Of a stretch of DNA of 29,953 nucleotides, positions 1 to 10,838 are shown one piece after another (position 1 is the stretch's first letter; the number at the start of each line of letters is the position of its first letter). Both the position numbers and the translations under genes were made by a program. The stretch lies in contig JAPKMW010000121.1 of assembly GCA_026645575.1 (NCBI GenBank), forward strand, positions 1 through 29,953. Reading direction: 5' to 3'. This DNA comes from Caldilineaceae bacterium (GTDB taxonomy: Bacteria > Chloroflexota > Anaerolineae > Caldilineales > Caldilineaceae). The notes beneath the pieces were generated by a model. The model searched no databases. It was not told where the DNA came from and worked only from the letters and a program-made list of their open reading frames with translations.

Positions 1-449
1 GGGATTGAAACTTGATATACAAATTGCTGCTACCAGGTGCGCCGGTGCCGGAATCAACATCAACCCAGTCGCGGGATTGAAACAATCATCTCTTGCGTCG
101 CCGGCCCACCCTGTGCGCGCACAGCGGCGATGCCGGAATCAACATCAACCCAGTCGCGGGATTGAAACCGCCTACCCTGTTCACGCCGGCTAACCACAAT
201 GGCGCCGGAATCAACATCAACCCAGTCGCGGGATTGAAACGGCTACATTGTCCAGCGACAAGCCCACCCGTAGAGCCGGAATCAACATCAACCCAGTCGC
301 GGGATTGAAACAGCAGCTTTTCTTCGTTGATGTCGTCGGTGATGGGTTGCGCCGGAATCAACATCAACCCAGTCGCGGGATTGAAACCAACCTGCTTTAC
401 AATCCAGCCCACGGCATCCCCAGCCGGAATCAACATCAACCCAGTCGCG
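1..449 (+). CRISPR. CRISPR array, trailer end (partial)
   Basis: Five identical 37-bp repeats lie at 47-83, 132-168, 204-240, 275-311 and 351-387. The last 11 bp of another repeat are at 1-11. A final repeat at 423-449 keeps only its first 27 bp and then diverges. The six spacers are 35, 48, 35, 34, 39 and 35 bp and share no sequence. The repeat begins GCCGGAATCAACATC and ends GCGGGATTGAAAC. An ATTGAAAC 3' end is the usual 8-nt crRNA handle of many type I and type III repeats, so transcription is inferred to run on the plus strand. The decayed repeat at the right side agrees, because degenerate repeats usually mark the trailer end. Leader and cas genes must lie left of the window; none is inside it. 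Confidence 0.97.
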
Positions 450-795
450 AAGGACAAGACAAAACGTTTGGTAAAGTGTCAATGGGGTGAGACAAAACAG
501 AGCTAACGAAAACCGGCATTGACTCATTAATTTGTAAGGTTAAAGAGTGGGCCAAAGAAGCGTCTAGGGGCTGTCGTTGCGCGCAGCCGGTTCTGCGGTA
601 GGTCAGGCAAGCCGGTTTGGGCCGAGTGAGCGAAAAAAGGCGCAGGTCGAAGTGACCAACCGGTTTTTTCCGCTTGGTTCCTCGTCAACAACCGCAACCT
701 GGTGAAGGCAGCGCTTGGTCATCAGCCCTGTGGTTTCCGATCACAGACCCATCGCTAGACGAGCGGGCGCAGGGCGCCGATCAAGCGACGCGGTG
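450..795. other. Gap between CRISPR trailer and transposase relic
   Basis: No convincing reading frame is seen on either strand. The stretch holds the non-repeat tail after the decayed last CRISPR repeat, a stem followed by six T (612-669), and sequence lying just 3' of the transposase relic that ends at 796. It may include the end of the former insertion sequence, but no terminal inverted repeat or target duplication could be recognised. Confidence 0.5.
612..669 (+). terminator. Possible intrinsic terminator after the CRISPR array
   Basis: CCGGTTTGG (612-620) can pair with CCAACCGG (656-663) with one bulged base, and the stem is followed directly by six T (664-669). The loop is long and contains a competing small GGTC/GACC hairpin. 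It would end plus-strand transcripts leaving the array about 210 bp downstream of the last repeat. The long loop makes this uncertain. Confidence 0.35.
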
Positions 796-1260
796 TCAGG
801 CGTCAGTGGTAGTGGCTTTGGCGTTTTCCGCCTTGATCTGGCGCACGCGCCGGCGCGCGCGCAGGTTAATTAGCACATAGATCAAAGTATCCTGGTTGAC
901 GATAGAGCTGCGATTGCGCAGTTTAGGTCGTTCAATGCCCAGGTCCAGAGCTTGGCTATTGATGCGCTCAGAAGCGGAACGCTGCTTGTACAGGTTCGTA
1001 TACGCTTCGCTTTGACGGTCCAATTCATGGCGAATCCTGTTACCCGGACTGGTGGGTAAGGTGGTGATGCAGCCTTTGGGCCAGTTGTCATGGTCGATGG
1101 GGCAGCTTTCGCCGGTGCGTTGCGGGAACACCAGGGGGCAGGCATAGCGCGCACAGTCATGCTCGACCAGGCAACTGCTGCGGTCGGTGAAGGTGCGCCG
1201 GAGCGGCATGGGTAAGCCAGCGGCACAGAGGGGTAGGCCGTCTGCCGTGAAAGTCTGTCC
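796..1260 (-). pseudogene. Transposase, C-terminal relic
   Basis: The minus-strand frame ending at 796 encodes a transposase C-terminus: a Cys-rich stretch (CAAGLPMPL, then ACPLVFP and CPIDHDNWPKGC), followed by ERINSQALDLGIERPKLRN and NQDTLIYVLINLRA, a signature of DDE-type transposases that is common in Chloroflexota genomes. Homology appears to begin near 1260. Upstream of that the frame continues only into low-complexity hairpin sequence, so the catalytic N-terminal part is missing and the gene cannot be active. The insertion sequence family is not assigned. The relic lies next to the trailer end of the CRISPR array, where insertion sequence debris often collects. Confidence 0.7.
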
Positions 1261-1286
1261 CACCGACCGTGTCGATGGTCGGGCCA

Positions 1287-1375
1287 AACCGGGACAAGTT
1301 CTTTTTTCGTCCCGGTTGCCGACGGTTGTCTGGTGCCAGTTTCTTTTCCGACCCCGGTTGCCCGGAACCGGTTCT
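1287..1375. repeat. Hairpin and GGTTGCC direct repeats
   Basis: AACCGGGAC (1287-1295) and GTCCCGGTT (1309-1317) form a perfect 9-bp stem with a 13-nt T-rich loop. The same pattern (GTTCTTTT, then a C-rich stretch and CCGGTTGCC) recurs at about 1340-1375 in a degenerate copy. This block replaces the 5' half of the transposase relic, so it marks the breakpoint or foreign sequence joined to it. Confidence 0.55.
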
Positions 1376-1437
1376 TTTATGTAAATTTTATTGCTTTTAT
1401 TAATCAACATATTTTTGTAATGTACAATTTACATAAA
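1376..1437. repeat. 12-bp inverted repeat bracketing an AT-rich spacer
   Basis: TTTATGTAAATT (1376-1387) is the exact reverse complement of AATTTACATAAA (1426-1437). The 38 bp between them are very AT-rich compared with the surroundings. It overlaps the candidate promoter of the kinase gene, so it may be a regulatory dyad, or the end of the transposon scar on its left. Confidence 0.5.
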
Positions 1438-1449
1438 GTGTGTTATCAT
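1421..1449 (+). promoter_or_regulatory. Candidate sigma-70 promoter for the hybrid kinase
   Basis: TGTACA (1421-1426) and TATCAT (1444-1449) match the -35 and -10 consensus at 4/6 and 5/6 positions with a 17-bp spacer, in an AT-rich stretch 50 bp upstream of the kinase frame. Confidence 0.4.
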
Positions 1450-1498
1450 ACTCACGTCATAACATTCCAGTAAAGCAAATTCTAGTAAAGCAATTGAC

Positions 1499-4015
<2,517 letters not shown>

Positions 4016-4045
4016 GTCGAGCCTGCACCATGGCGCAACCGCTTG

Positions 4046-6562
4046 TTATTGCTTTATTGGTTGCACACACAGACGACGGGCGGCAGCCAGGGACTCCGCC
4101 AGCGGCGCATCCTGACCTTGCTGATAAGCGCCGACAATGGCCTGTGCATCGCTGTGCGTCTGTAAATGGGCGAGGAGGCGCGTCATGCGCGCTTGTTCGT
4201 GTGCGGCCAGCACAATGCCACGTTGCTTTTCCAATGCGCAACAAACGCCAAAGAAGCGGGCGCCCGGCGCTTGCTCTCCTGCTTTGATCAACTGTTCACC
4301 CAGCAAACGCAGCAACACACCGGTGATACTGTCCAGCGCATGTTCTTCCGCCAGCACAAAAGCATCCAGCAGCAGCGGAAAGGCGATCTCCGGCTGTTCT
4401 AGCGCAAAGTGCAATTCCGCCAACTGTTGCAGGCCGCTTGTCTCAGCCAGCGGATTACCCAGCGTGCGCCCCAATCGCAAGCCGGCTTCAAGATAAGCTT
4501 GCGCCGCTTCCAGTTGCCCTTGCCCATACAAGGTATGGCCTAGATTGAGTTGGGTGATCATCAAACTATGTTCATCCCCACGCGCGTGTTGACGAGCAAA
4601 CGCCTGTCGTAGATAGCGTTCGGCTTTGGCATAATCGCCCTGGTACAAGCTGATCTCTCCCAGAATGCCATAGCTGACGGCCAGGTCGCGCGCATTGTTG
4701 CTCTTTTCGTCGTAGGCCATACTTTGCAACATGAACGCTTCCGCCCGGATAAAGTCGCCCTCACTACAACACAAGGTCGCCAACGAGCTAAGGGCCAGCG
4801 CCTCGGTATATTCATCTTCGGCGGTCTGCGCCAGCGCAACGCTTTGTTCCAAAGCAGTGCGTGCCACGCGGAGATCACCTTGGGCCAGGCAAAGCCCGCC
4901 GAGAGAGCGCAACGCGCGTGCGCGTAAAGACTGGGCCGTTTGGCTGTCGTCGGTGAACATTTGTAAAGCTTGCTCCAGCCAGGTGCGCCCCTCCTGCCAA
5001 TAACCACGAATCCACCAGTAGCGCCACAACGCCGTCGCCATACGGATCGCGATCTCCCCTTCCTGCTGGGTGATGGCCCAGTTCAAGGCATTGCGAAAGT
5101 TACTATGCTCCTGGGCCGCCGCCGCCAACCATGTTTCGACGTGGATGCCTTCCACAATACGCTCAAAAAATAGTTGCGCCACCTCCTGGTAGTAACGGGC
5201 GTAGCGCCGTTGCACAGTACGCAGATCCGCTTGATTGGTCAACTGTTCACGAGCATATTCGCCAATGGTTGCAAGCATAAAAAACCGGGTTTCCCCGGCG
5301 CTCTCGCGCTGGTAGAGCAGGCTTTTGTCCAATAACGAACTTACCAGATCCCAGGCATAGACGGCGGCATGTTCATCAGTTTCCTGCTCGTCGTGGAGCA
5401 ACGCTTCCGCCGCCGCCAAGGTACAACCGCCGGCAAAGAGCGCCAGACGACAAAACGCGCGCTGCTCGGCGCTGGTGAGCAGGTGATAACTCCAATCGAG
5501 CGTTTCCCGCAAGGTGCGATGGCGCGCCGGCAGGCTACCGGGCAAGGTGGCGCGTTCCTGGGCCAAGAGGCCAAGGCGTGGTTGGCCCGTCGCCGTTACA
5601 AAGCGGGCCAAGAGCGCCGCCGGCGCCAGCAGACGACTGCGCGCCGCCACCAATTCAATCGCCAATGGCAGCCCATCCAGATGAATGCAAAGTTGGGCAA
5701 TGGTCGGCGCGTTTTCGGCGGTCAAGGCAAAGGTCGGTTTGACCGCTTGCGCCCGCAGCACAAAGAGCGCCACCGCCGGCGAGGCCCAGGCCGCCGCCAG
5801 GGGATCTTGTATCATGGCCGGCGCCGCCGGTAACCCCAGTGGCGCCACCGGCAACAGCAATTCACCAGCCAAACGCAGCGGTTCACGACTCGTGGTCAGG
5901 ATCACCAGTTGGGGACAACCAGCCAGCAATTCGCCAAACAAGGAAGCAGCGGGGAGCAGATGTTCCAGATTGTCCAAAAATAAGAGCATCTGTTTGGGCT
6001 GGAGGAAAGTCAAGAGGCGGCGCAACAGCGGTTGTTCGCCATCGCTGGGCAAGCCGACAACTCGTGCGATGGTCTCCAGCGCCAGTTCCGGGTGTTGGAG
6101 GGCGGCTAGTTCGACCGTATAGGCGCCGTCGCAAAAGTGGCAGGCCAGGGCTGCGACGGCGGCGGTTGCCAGCGTGGTTTTGCCAACGCCCCCCGGCCCG
6201 GTCAGGGTCAACAAGCGCGTCTGCCCGGTTTGGAGCAATGCGGCAATCTGCTCCAATTCGCTAATGCGCCCGATGATGGGCGGGACAATGATTGGCGTAA
6301 CCGCCGGTCTATGTGCGTCTTCGGCTTCGGTTACGGTTGGTTGGAGCAGCGCAATGAGGGCCGTCGCTGCTTCCTTTGTCAGTTGCAGCGCCTGCGCCAG
6401 CAGATGGAGTAACTCGATTGATGGGCGCCGCTCATCCCGCTCTACTTTTTGCAGGGTGACAACCGCACAGCCAATCTGGTGGGCAAGCTCTTTGCGCGTC
6501 CAACCTCGTGCTTCGCGGTAATGACGCACTTGTTGCCCCAAGGATCGGGTTTCGACAGACAT
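4046..6562 (-). CDS. XRE-type regulator with STAND ATPase and TPR domains
   Basis: An 838-residue signal-transduction ATPase likely to act as a cytoplasmic transcription regulator. An XRE-type helix-turn-helix occupies residues 8-62 (LGQQVRHYREARGWTRKELA and following). The NTPase core has Walker A GPGGVGKTT (122-130), Walker B MLLFLDNLE (192-200) and the TTSREPL arginine motif (Arg226), as in NB-ARC/AfsR-like STAND proteins. The C-terminal half (about 470-800) is an array of Ala-rich TPR-like helical hairpins, probably the sensing or oligomerisation region. Such XRE-STAND-TPR proteins are frequent in Chloroflexota. The ATG at 6562 is preceded by GAGGAA. A long inverted repeat (6588-6664) lies just upstream and could control it. 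The target genes are unknown; the convergent kinase is only a neighbour. Confidence 0.9.
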   Translation of the reverse strand: MSVETRSLGQQVRHYREARGWTRKELAHQIGCAVVTLQKVERDERRPSIELLHLLAQALQLTKEAATALIALLQPTVTEAEDAHRPAVTPIIVPPIIGRISELEQIAALLQTGQTRLLTLTGPGGVGKTTLATAAVAALACHFCDGAYTVELAALQHPELALETIARVVGLPSDGEQPLLRRLLTFLQPKQMLLFLDNLEHLLPAASLFGELLAGCPQLVILTTSREPLRLAGELLLPVAPLGLPAAPAMIQDPLAAAWASPAVALFVLRAQAVKPTFALTAENAPTIAQLCIHLDGLPLAIELVAARSRLLAPAALLARFVTATGQPRLGLLAQERATLPGSLPARHRTLRETLDWSYHLLTSAEQRAFCRLALFAGGCTLAAAEALLHDEQETDEHAAVYAWDLVSSLLDKSLLYQRESAGETRFFMLATIGEYAREQLTNQADLRTVQRRYARYYQEVAQLFFERIVEGIHVETWLAAAAQEHSNFRNALNWAITQQEGEIAIRMATALWRYWWIRGYWQEGRTWLEQALQMFTDDSQTAQSLRARALRSLGGLCLAQGDLRVARTALEQSVALAQTAEDEYTEALALSSLATLCCSEGDFIRAEAFMLQSMAYDEKSNNARDLAVSYGILGEISLYQGDYAKAERYLRQAFARQHARGDEHSLMITQLNLGHTLYGQGQLEAAQAYLEAGLRLGRTLGNPLAETSGLQQLAELHFALEQPEIAFPLLLDAFVLAEEHALDSITGVLLRLLGEQLIKAGEQAPGARFFGVCCALEKQRGIVLAAHEQARMTRLLAHLQTHSDAQAIVGAYQQGQDAPLAESLAAARRLCVQPIKQ

Positions 6563-6587
6563 GATGGCTTTCCTCTTGTATCGTAAC

Positions 6588-6664
6588 TACTCAGGTGTGC
6601 GGCACTGGTCAGGAATAGTTTGTTTACGCGATCATTTCCTTGACTAGGGCCGCACACCTGAGTA
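6588..6664. repeat. 16-bp perfect inverted repeat upstream of the XRE-STAND gene
   Basis: TACTCAGGTGTGCGGC (6588-6603) is the exact reverse complement of 6649-6664, and weaker pairing continues inward (GGTCA/TGAC plus AGGA/TCCT). The left arm begins 25 bp upstream of the start codon of the minus-strand regulator gene, so it would fold in its leader RNA or act as an operator. The rest of the gap up to 6830 holds an 18-bp dyad at 6700-6717 and no gene. Confidence 0.75.
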
Positions 6665-6723
6665 CTGATACCTGACCGGGTTTGTATGATCAGATTGTAT
6701 CACTTCTGTACAAGTGACCGGGA

Positions 6724-6751
6724 TTGACTATGGCCGGCACAGTGCTATGCT
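6724..6751 (+). promoter_or_regulatory. Candidate sigma-70 promoter for the secreted propeller gene
   Basis: TTGACT (6724-6729) and TATGCT (6746-6751) are 16 bp apart and match consensus at 5/6 and 4/6 positions. A transcript from here would have a leader of about 200 nt containing the inverted repeat at 6832-6901. Confidence 0.4.
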
Positions 6752-6831
6752 CTGTCTATTATTGCATAAAATGCGGATTTTGGCGCTTACAATTTGACGA
6801 CGACCACAGGCCCCTGGCAACGCAGCAAAGA

Positions 6832-6901
6832 AACCGCAGAGATGCAACGTGCGCAAAGAATATTGGGGTAAAGCCGCCGCACCCTTGGCGTCTTTGCGGT
6901 T
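6832..6901. repeat. Imperfect 14-bp inverted repeat
   Basis: AACCGCAGAGATGC (6832-6845) pairs with GCGTCTTTGCGGTT (6888-6901) with two mismatches. It is an intergenic foldback in the leader of the secreted propeller gene; no function is evident. Confidence 0.55.
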
Positions 6902-6959
6902 CATGCAGGTGTTTCGCAATAAGAACTATAGCTACATGGTCAATTCGGAGGGACAACGA

Positions 6960-8714
6960 ATGAAACAGAGAGGAATTCTTACGCTCATCCTCATGTTGCT
7001 GCTGGCGCCACTGACAGGCGGGGAAGTACAAGGGAGCAGCAACAACCTGTTGACGAACGGCGATTTTGAAACAGGAACATTGGCCGGTTGGGAGGTCTGT
7101 GGCGGGGTGCGGCTGATGGATACGCAGGCCGGTGCAACCGCACTGGAAGTCCACCAAGGCCGTTACGCCCTACGCCTGGGCAACCCGACCGATGATAGCT
7201 GCCCCGGCGGGGTACTTGACCAGCAGTTGCAGGCGCACTACGATAACATTTTCGTGCCGACGGATGCCACTGGCTTGACCCTCAGCTTCTGGTATTCCCG
7301 TCAGGGTGACTTTGAAGGCGGTGCCTTTTGGACCCTGACGGCAACCCTGGAGCCAACCGACGATGGTGAGTTTGTGAAATTGACCGATTATGTCTACAGC
7401 GATGAAGCGCCGGGGTGGAACCTGGCCCGCTTTGAGTTAGCTCCGGCTGAGGTGAGTAAAGTGCAAGGGCGTACCTTCCGCCTGTCATTCACGGTGCAAT
7501 TTTCGCTTTCGGTACAAGCGCCACTGGCCTATTATCTTGATGAGATCACTGTTGTGCCACAGGTAGTGCGCACGCCGATCATCACCCAACTGCCGCCGGC
7601 CTTGCAGAGTGATGGGACACGTCCGCTGGTCGGCACAGCCAGCACAGGCAACGGCCAACAGATTGTGCGGGTCGAGCGGGATGCCCGTCAGCCAGTCCCG
7701 CTCTATGCCGGACAGAACCGCCCAGAACAACCGCTTTGGTCCCCGGACGGCAAACAGATTGCCGTCCGGGAAGATACGTTGCAAAGCGAAGCGGGTGAAC
7801 AGCCCTCGGTCAACTGGGCGCAGATTTCGGTGGTTACCTTGCTGGATGAGAACGGCGGCAGCCTGCGCGTCCTCTACCAGACCATCGGCAAAAAGCTGAT
7901 TCCCGGCAGCCCGCCCGGCTGTCGCACCCCGCGCACCGATTGTCTGCGCTATGATGACCCGGCGCTCGATAGTACCATTCGCGACTACAGTTGGTCGCCC
8001 GACGGCAAGCAACTGGTCGTCCTCTACTGCACCCGAAACCGCTACGCTGACGGCTATACGACGGACGACCTCTGCTATGTAGAAACGGTAACAGTGGTGA
8101 CTGGAGCCAAACAACCGTTACTCAACACGGCGGTGGATGTAGACTGGGGCAGCAACAACCGCCTGCTCTACCGCATAGTGCCAAATCTGGCTAACATCCA
8201 GCCGGGAATTTACGAACTGGACATGAATCACCCAACCGGCACCCCGGTCCTCCTCTTTGGTCACAAGACGACGACCAATCTGTGGCAGGATGTCCAGCCC
8301 ACCTGGTCACCCGATGGCCGCTTCTTTGTCACCTGGCGTTTAATCGCCGGCAATCACTATGATGCGGCAGGGGTCAGACGGCTGAATCACGCTCTGATGC
8401 TCTTTGATCGACAAAACCCAGGCGTCCCACAACAGATCGCCCTGATCGACTTTGGCCGCAGCGTGAGTAGCCCAGCTTGGTCGCCGGATGGGCAATATCT
8501 GCTCTACAATATACAGATCGGTGACAATTTGTTCGAGATTTTCTGGTTGGAAGTCGCCACCGGCAAGGTCGGCACGTATGATGCGCAAGGCATCTTTGTT
8601 GACTGGCGCAAAAACCAATCCGGCATATCCACTCCGACCCCAACTCCCGGCCCCACCAGCACACCCAATCCGGCGCTGACGGAGCGATTGTATTTGCCAG
8701 TCACGAAACGCTGA
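6960..8714 (+). CDS. Secreted protein with jelly-roll-like domain and WD40-like repeats
   Basis: A predicted exported protein of 584 residues. ATG at 6960 was chosen because GGAGGG precedes it and it opens directly into a signal peptide (MKQRG, then a Leu-rich core ending near LTGG). The frame stays open upstream to 6849 but that part looks non-coding. After the signal, NLLTNGDFETGTLAGWEV starts a carbohydrate-binding-module-like jelly roll (about 28-200). Next come several TolB/PD40-type propeller blades marked by WSPDGKQIAV, YSWSPDGKQLVV, TWSPDGRFFVTW and AWSPDGQYLLY. A Thr/Pro-rich linker leads to the C-terminal RLYLPVTKR, matching the end of the unrelated propeller protein encoded at 26342-28897. 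It is likely cell-surface or extracellular; its ligand is unknown. Stand-alone unit. Confidence 0.85.
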   Translation: MKQRGILTLILMLLLAPLTGGEVQGSSNNLLTNGDFETGTLAGWEVCGGVRLMDTQAGATALEVHQGRYALRLGNPTDDSCPGGVLDQQLQAHYDNIFVPTDATGLTLSFWYSRQGDFEGGAFWTLTATLEPTDDGEFVKLTDYVYSDEAPGWNLARFELAPAEVSKVQGRTFRLSFTVQFSLSVQAPLAYYLDEITVVPQVVRTPIITQLPPALQSDGTRPLVGTASTGNGQQIVRVERDARQPVPLYAGQNRPEQPLWSPDGKQIAVREDTLQSEAGEQPSVNWAQISVVTLLDENGGSLRVLYQTIGKKLIPGSPPGCRTPRTDCLRYDDPALDSTIRDYSWSPDGKQLVVLYCTRNRYADGYTTDDLCYVETVTVVTGAKQPLLNTAVDVDWGSNNRLLYRIVPNLANIQPGIYELDMNHPTGTPVLLFGHKTTTNLWQDVQPTWSPDGRFFVTWRLIAGNHYDAAGVRRLNHALMLFDRQNPGVPQQIALIDFGRSVSSPAWSPDGQYLLYNIQIGDNLFEIFWLEVATGKVGTYDAQGIFVDWRKNQSGISTPTPTPGPTSTPNPALTERLYLPVTKR

Positions 8715-8750
8715 GAAACGACCATCCATCCCTCATCCCCACGCAATCGT

Positions 8751-8841
8751 GTCCCGTAGGGACGATTGAATTTAGGGCGAGAAAAATCTTGCTTCCTCTT
8801 GTGGAATTCTTGTGTCCTAAACTCAACCATCCCTACGGGAC
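8751..8841. repeat. 26-bp inverted repeat (GTCCCGTAGGGA family)
   Basis: The arms 8751-8776 and 8816-8841 are reverse complements with three mismatches, and the outer 12 bp (GTCCCGTAGGGA) are perfect. The 39-bp middle is A/T-rich at one end. It sits between two plus-strand genes. No T tract follows, so it is not a standard terminator; it may be a small dispersed foldback element. Confidence 0.7.
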
Positions 8842-8994
8842 TGTGCATCCCGCCTAAGTGCTTTCACCATTTTTCCAATCCTCAATTATACGGCATAATA
8901 GCGCATACGTTTGGAAAGCAATGTTTTCCCTTACCTGTGTCAACACTAGTTGAACCAGAGAGGGCGTGAGGCGGCATGAGCAACGCAATCAACA

Positions 8995-9798
8995 ATGAAG
9001 CTGGAAAAATATCTGCAACGCATTCACTATACCGGCCCCCACACCGTGACAGAAGAGACACTGCGCCAACTCCATCGCGCCCATCTCTTGGCGATTCCCT
9101 ATGAGAATTTGGATATTCACTTGGGCCGCCGGTTGACGTTGGACACCGAGCATATCTACACGAAGATCGTTGAACAGGGCCGCGGCGGCTGGTGTTATGA
9201 GATGAATGGCCTCTTTGCCTGGGCATTACGTGAATTGGGTTTTGACGTGACTTTGCTAGGCAGCAGTGTTGGTGAACCAGCACACGGGGCGGAGGGTGAC
9301 CACGAGCATCTGATTTTACAGGTGCAATTGGCGCAACCCTGGCTGGTGGATGTTGGCTTTGGCAATGCCTTTTGGGAGCCGTTGCCGCTACAGTCCGGCA
9401 GCTATCAGCAATCATTTCTCGACTTTCGTCTGGAAGAGGCCGGCGACAAGTGGTTTTTCCACAATCACCAGCACGGCGGCAAGGGTTATGGTTTCACCCT
9501 TCTCCCGCGTCAACTGCCCGAATTTGCCACTCGTTGTCATGAGTTGCAAACGTCGCCAGATTCCGGTTTTGTAAAGTCAACGGTCTGCTATCGTTTCACA
9601 GACGAAGGCATTGTTATGCTGCGGGGTGTTGTCTTCAAACGTTTCCAGGCAACCGGCATTGAGGAAGAAGAGATCACCACCCTGCCGCGCTACCGCCAAG
9701 TGCTTCACGAAACGTTTGATCTACCGCTGCTGCTAGCAGATTCGCTATGGGAACAAGTATGGGCGCGTCATTTGGTGTGGAAACAGACACAGGCGTAG
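8995..9798 (+). CDS. nat: Arylamine N-acetyltransferase
   Basis: Cytoplasmic enzyme that transfers an acetyl group from acetyl-CoA to arylamines, hydrazines or related acceptors. The 267-residue length fits the family. The NAT signature RGGWCYEMN carries the catalytic Cys67. His105 (DHEHLIL) and Asp119 (WLVDVGFG) complete the Cys-His-Asp triad at the expected spacing. An early YENLDIHLGR segment is also typical. The ATG at 8995 has only a weak, distant purine-rich stretch upstream, and an ATG at 8976 is out of frame. No operon partner is evident: inverted-repeat DNA lies before it and the DeoR promoter after it. In Actinobacteria and Bacilli some NATs act in ansamycin or sterol pathways, but nothing here suggests that. 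Confidence 0.95.
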   Translation: MKLEKYLQRIHYTGPHTVTEETLRQLHRAHLLAIPYENLDIHLGRRLTLDTEHIYTKIVEQGRGGWCYEMNGLFAWALRELGFDVTLLGSSVGEPAHGAEGDHEHLILQVQLAQPWLVDVGFGNAFWEPLPLQSGSYQQSFLDFRLEEAGDKWFFHNHQHGGKGYGFTLLPRQLPEFATRCHELQTSPDSGFVKSTVCYRFTDEGIVMLRGVVFKRFQATGIEEEEITTLPRYRQVLHETFDLPLLLADSLWEQVWARHLVWKQTQA

Positions 9799-9869
9799 CA
9801 CGGTGGCTGAAAATGAGAAACGGATGAGAATTCGCCCAAAGCTGCACAATTCATGCGTGCTGCGTATAC

Positions 9870-9916
9870 GATCGTTGCGCATTGTTGCGCATTTCGCGCA
9901 ATTGTGAGCAACGATC
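9870..9916. promoter_or_regulatory. Candidate operator: 47-bp dyad with helical-turn direct repeats
   Basis: GATCGTTGC (9870-9878) mirrors GCAACGATC (9908-9916), and TTGCGC (9885-9890) mirrors GCGCAA (9896-9901) about the same centre. The left half also contains GTTGCGCATT twice in perfect tandem (9874-9893), a 10-bp spacing. The block ends 11 bp before the -35 box of the DeoR gene, a good position for an autoregulatory site. The role is inferred. Confidence 0.6.
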
Positions 9917-9927
9917 CATAGCGCCGT

Positions 9928-9956
9928 TTGACAAGCCCAGCAAAGCCTTTTATAAT
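9928..9956 (+). promoter_or_regulatory. Consensus sigma-70 promoter of the DeoR-type gene
   Basis: A perfect TTGACA (9928-9933) and a perfect TATAAT (9951-9956) are separated by 17 bp. Transcription should start near 9963, giving a leader of about 93 nt before the ATG at 10056. Confidence 0.85.
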
Positions 9957-10055
9957 AGCGACCAACAAAGCCCAACCTTTTCGCAAAGTATTTAATCATT
10001 GCGTAGAAGCCGCTCCCCAGCCGGTTTCATCACTCTCCAGCGTCAATAAACGCAC

Positions 10056-10832
10056 ATGTTTTCAGCAGAAAGACGACAGGAAATTCTTGCGCTGCTTGAA
10101 GAGAAGTCACGCGTCAGCGTTGACCATTTGGCCGGCTATTTTGGCGTCAGTCGGTCGTCGATTCGGCGCGATCTCAGTCAATTACATGAACATGGGCTGC
10201 TTACGCGCACCTATGGCGGCGCCGTAGCGCTTATTGGCAATGGGCACGGCGGCAACGGCGAAGCGCCTTTTGTCGAACGGCAAGTTGCCAACTTTGCCGA
10301 AAAAGATCGCATTGGCCGCGCTGCGGCTCAACATATCGTTGAGGGCGAAACTATCTTTATTGATGGCGGCACTACCACCGAGTGTATGTTGCCTTACCTG
10401 GCGGACAAACGCATTACGGTGGTCACCTATGGCTTAAACATTATCAATCGCCTGAGCGCCAATCCGCATGTCACCTTGATCGCAATTGGGGGCGCCCTCC
10501 ACCGGCATTCATTGACCTTTAGCGGTGTGTTGGCCCTAAATAGCATCGAAGCCTATAATATTCGCTACGACAAAACCTTTATGGCGGCAAGCGGCGTCTC
10601 TGCTGTCGCCGGTATCACGAATGCCAGTCTGGAAGAGATCCCCATCAAACGGAAAGCGCTAGAGGCCGGCCAACAGAATATCCTGTTGATCGATGCCTCT
10701 AAAATCGGCGTGCTGCGCGCCGGCTTGATCGCCCCCTTGCAAGTCGCAACCCATATCGTCACCGGTCGAGACGCCTCCCCCCAAGAGTTGGAAGCGATCC
10801 GTGCGCTTGGAGTCACGGTGGAAGTTGTGTAG
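10056..10832 (+). CDS. DeoR/GlpR-family transcriptional regulator
   Basis: A sugar-phosphate-responsive repressor of the DeoR family; the 258-residue length is typical. The N-terminus (residues 5-58) is a DeoR winged helix-turn-helix: ERRQEILALLEEKSRVSVDH followed by FGVSRSSIRRDLSQL, then LLTRTYGGA. The C-terminal DeoRC effector domain (about 78-235) shows the ribose-5-phosphate-isomerase-like FIDGGTTTECM loop, VVTYGLNI, and the D-A-S-K-I segment near residue 213. It has its own consensus promoter with an upstream dyad, and precedes the transporter and oxidoreductase operon, so it is the likely repressor of that locus. The start ATG has only weak ribosome-site similarity, but it matches the family N-terminus exactly. 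Effector unknown. Confidence 0.93.
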   Translation: MFSAERRQEILALLEEKSRVSVDHLAGYFGVSRSSIRRDLSQLHEHGLLTRTYGGAVALIGNGHGGNGEAPFVERQVANFAEKDRIGRAAAQHIVEGETIFIDGGTTTECMLPYLADKRITVVTYGLNIINRLSANPHVTLIAIGGALHRHSLTFSGVLALNSIEAYNIRYDKTFMAASGVSAVAGITNASLEEIPIKRKALEAGQQNILLIDASKIGVLRAGLIAPLQVATHIVTGRDASPQELEAIRALGVTVEVV

Positions 10833-10838
10833 GGTTTA

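Noticed and set aside
86..527. Repetitive minus-strand and plus-strand reading frames with a recurring NPATGLMLIPA or AGININPVAGLK segment
   Set aside because: They are translations of the CRISPR repeats and spacers, not a repeat protein.
540..790. Structured GC-rich stretch considered as RNase P RNA, tmRNA or another housekeeping RNA
   Set aside because: None of the conserved core motifs of those RNAs could be found.
882..1226. A 114-codon frame opposite in phase to the transposase relic
   Set aside because: It overlaps the recognisable transposase frame, has no family pattern and the composition of a shadow frame.
7485..8114. A 209-codon minus-strand frame inside the secreted WD40-like gene
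   Set aside because: It is antisense to a well-supported secreted protein gene and shows no domain.
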